A stretch of DNA of 6,108 nucleotides, from NCBI RefSeq assembly GCF_934371575.1, contig NZ_CAKRNY010000092.1:1-6108 (forward strand). The letters are read 5' to 3'. This DNA comes from an uncultured Blautia sp. (GTDB lineage Bacteria > Bacillota > Clostridia > Lachnospirales > Lachnospiraceae). A model generated the notes under the pieces. It worked only from the letters and a program-made list of their open reading frames with translations. It did not search any database and was not told the origin of the DNA. Shown here in pieces: positions 6,099 through 6,108 of the stretch (within the stretch, counting starts at the first letter, position 1; every line of letters begins with the position of its first letter). Position numbers and translations under genes: made by a program.

Positions 6099-6108
6099 AT
6101 GATGAAGA
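6099..6108 (+). CDS. Start of a downstream gene (first three codons only)
   Basis: ATG ATG AAG A at 6099-6108 gives Met-Met-Lys and runs off the window. An alternative start is the second ATG at 6102. The call rests on position: a perfect TATAAT at 6062, a strong GGAGG ribosome binding site and an ATG in order, after the terminator of the kinase pair. Nothing can be said of the product. It is its own transcription unit, and its promoter could be a target of the kinase pathway, but that is speculation. Confidence 0.7.

Overview
The window is about 40% GC by eye, with strong GGAGG ribosome binding sites and AGA/ATA-tolerant codon use. Its long hybrid sensor kinases fused to substrate-binding domains are typical of gut Clostridia, most likely Lachnospiraceae. 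That placement is inferred from style and architecture, not from a marker gene.

Layout, all on the + strand: (1) positions 1-165 hold the last 54 codons of a membrane protein that I do not recognise, followed by a very strong intrinsic terminator at 218-269; (2) a cytoplasmic hybrid histidine kinase at 376-2046 (PAS-like module, coiled coil, HisKA, HATPase, receiver); (3) a 111-bp A/G-rich gap without a terminator; (4) a large membrane hybrid histidine kinase at 2158-5856 (signal peptide, two periplasmic SBP_bac_3/Venus-flytrap domains, one membrane helix, two PAS-like modules, HisKA, HATPase, receiver); (5) a hairpin terminator at 5904-5936 that could work in both directions; (6) a short regulatory region with a perfect TATAAT, a strong Shine-Dalgarno sequence and the first codons of a third gene that runs off the window.

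The two kinases are paralogues, and the first resembles the cytoplasmic half of the second. They are probably co-transcribed. Both end in an intact receiver. Neither has an HPt domain or a DNA-binding output domain, so any phosphorelay must use an HPt protein and a response regulator encoded elsewhere, or the two proteins act on each other. The large kinase presumably reads a small periplasmic solute, while the small one can only read a cytoplasmic cue or its partner.

The most distinctive points are the soluble/membrane kinase pair, the asymmetric ligand signatures of the two flytrap domains, the same PAS-like module used three times, and a possible activator-dependent promoter in front of the third gene. 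No RNA gene, mobile element, CRISPR array or attachment site was seen.
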